A DNA stretch of 7,389 nucleotides from an uncultured Desulfobulbus sp. GTDB lineage: Bacteria > Desulfobacterota > Desulfobulbia > Desulfobulbales > Desulfobulbaceae. A program made the translations under genes and the position numbers. Under the pieces are notes generated by a model. The model made no database searches. It saw only the letters and a program-made list of their open reading frames with translations, and was not told the origin of the DNA. Location: contig CAMNHX010000073.1 of NCBI GenBank assembly GCA_946539945.1, positions 1 through 7,389 on the forward strand, written 5' to 3'. Below are positions 6,487 through 7,389 of the stretch, in pieces; the first letter of the stretch is position 1; each line of letters starts with the position of its first letter.

Positions 6487-7389
6487 CTAGTACCGAATAT
6501 CAAGATTGATCTTCAGGTTTTTCGCGCTGTCAACCAGCGTGTGCATATTCTTTCGCAGCATCTCCATCTGGACGAAATTGAAACTGTATCCAAAGACCAC
6601 GATATTTTGCGGATTGAAATCAGGCTCTTGGTTGTACTTGTCCATCAGGGCGATCATGGCATCTTCGTCAAAGTGTTGCCCGCTGATGAAATAGAGATGC
6701 GAAGTGCAAAAGTATGCCGTATAGTTGGCAAGCTGCAGTTCCGTCGCGTCCGCTCCAAAACCGTAACCGTCCTGAACCAGCCAGGTCGCCAGCACGGTTT
6801 CCTTGCCGAATGTCTCCAGCACGTTTTCATCAACCAAAGCGAGCGTCGGGTCAAAGTGTTGCAACTTGTCCAGCGTGTTTTGCGGCACATCGTGCAGGGT
6901 GTAATGCTTGAAGCCCAAATCCAGGGCATCGGCCCTGTCCGGGTGAGCCTCGCGGATTTTCTGGGCCGCCCGGCGGATGCGCTCCTGCCCGATTTGGTCA
7001 ATGGTTGCATAGCCGGCCTTGCGGGCTTCGCTATTCGCAGGGGTTTGTTCCTGAATTTGTACCATGATGAAGCGCCTATTGCCGCTGTCCTCCGCATTCA
7101 ACTGCATAACAGCGTCTGCTGTAGTAGATGAACCAGAGAAAAAGTCAATGACGCAATCGGTTTCACTTGTTGAAATTTTGATTATATATTTTACTAACTG
7201 TGTATTTTTTGGAAATGAGAACAGAATATTGCCAAATAGTCGTTTGATTTCTTTTGTTCCGTCTTGAGACATACCAACATCCTCGGGGAGTTTTGTACTG
7301 ACAGATATTTTTCCAAAGTTTTCACCTGCTTTTTGTATATCGTCATGTTTCCAATAACGAAGAACTGGTTTTGAAATATTGAGAAAATC
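6487..7389 (-). CDS. mod: Type III restriction-modification methyltransferase (Mod), C-terminal part, gene cut by window edge
   Basis: This is the C-terminal 300 residues of a type III Mod subunit. The frame stays open to position 7389, so the true start lies beyond the window; the ATG at 7272 is internal. Type III Mod proteins transfer a methyl group from S-adenosylmethionine to adenine N6 in a short asymmetric site and also give Res its DNA specificity. Visible here: the AdoMet-binding motif I as DFFSGSSTT (fragment residues 82-90), the following helix AVMQLNAED, the family segment IDQIGQERIRRAA, and the typical type III tail with TWLVQDGYGFG, IVVFGYSF and the terminal INLDIRY. The catalytic DPPY motif and target-recognition domain should lie upstream, because family members are usually roughly 600-700 residues. 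The gene ends in TAG 22 nt before the preferred res start. Composition shifts sharply: line 7141-7200 has about 28% GC, line 6961-7020 about 67%. No break in the frame is seen. Confidence 0.93.
   Translation of the reverse strand, partial: DFLNISKPVLRYWKHDDIQKAGENFGKISVSTKLPEDVGMSQDGTKEIKRLFGNILFSFPKNTQLVKYIIKISTSETDCVIDFFSGSSTTADAVMQLNAEDSGNRRFIMVQIQEQTPANSEARKAGYATIDQIGQERIRRAAQKIREAHPDRADALDLGFKHYTLHDVPQNTLDKLQHFDPTLALVDENVLETFGKETVLATWLVQDGYGFGADATELQLANYTAYFCTSHLYFISGQHFDEDAMIALMDKYNQEPDFNPQNIVVFGYSFNFVQMEMLRKNMHTLVDSAKNLKINLDIRY

Noticed and set aside
6487..7389. Search for simple sequence repeats that would make mod phase-variable
   Set aside because: No long homopolymer or tetra/pentanucleotide tract is seen in the visible part; the 5' end of mod, where such tracts often lie, is outside the window.

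Overview
The window carries four genes, all on the minus strand, so transcription runs from high to low coordinates. The first three (7389 to 2348) form a compact gene set: the 3' part of a type III restriction-modification methyltransferase gene (mod), a complete restriction/helicase gene (res), and a gene for an ankyrin-repeat protein. The fourth (2079-76) encodes an ABC-F family ATPase of the YheS type, a housekeeping translation-associated family.

Layout. Positions 7389-6487 encode the C-terminal 300 residues of Mod; its start lies outside the window. Res begins 22 nt after the mod stop and runs to 3504. The ankyrin gene starts only 16 nt after the res stop and runs to 2348. A 268-nt spacer follows (2080-2347), with one imperfect hairpin and no convincing gene. 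Then comes the ABC-F gene, and a 75-nt tail that holds an imperfect palindrome resembling a dispersed intergenic repeat.

How the genes work together. Mod methylates adenine in a short asymmetric site and supplies target recognition to Res. Res is an ATP-driven SF2 motor with a C-terminal PD-(D/E)XK nuclease that cuts unmodified DNA. All Res motifs visible here are intact, so the restriction subunit looks functional. The ankyrin protein is the unexplained part. It has about eleven repeats, a very lysine-rich head and an acidic repeat body, and its spacing strongly suggests co-transcription with mod-res. A role as partner, regulator or accessory of the restriction system is inference only.

Organism. 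The bacterium is probably Gram-negative with moderately high GC in core genes (about 57% in an ABC-F segment counted by hand). The ABC-F sequence and the tail repeat feel compatible with Desulfovibrio-like Desulfobacterota, but this is a weak guess. Parts of mod and res are far more AT-rich (23-37% GC in sampled lines), which fits horizontal acquisition and internal recombination of the restriction locus next to a core gene.
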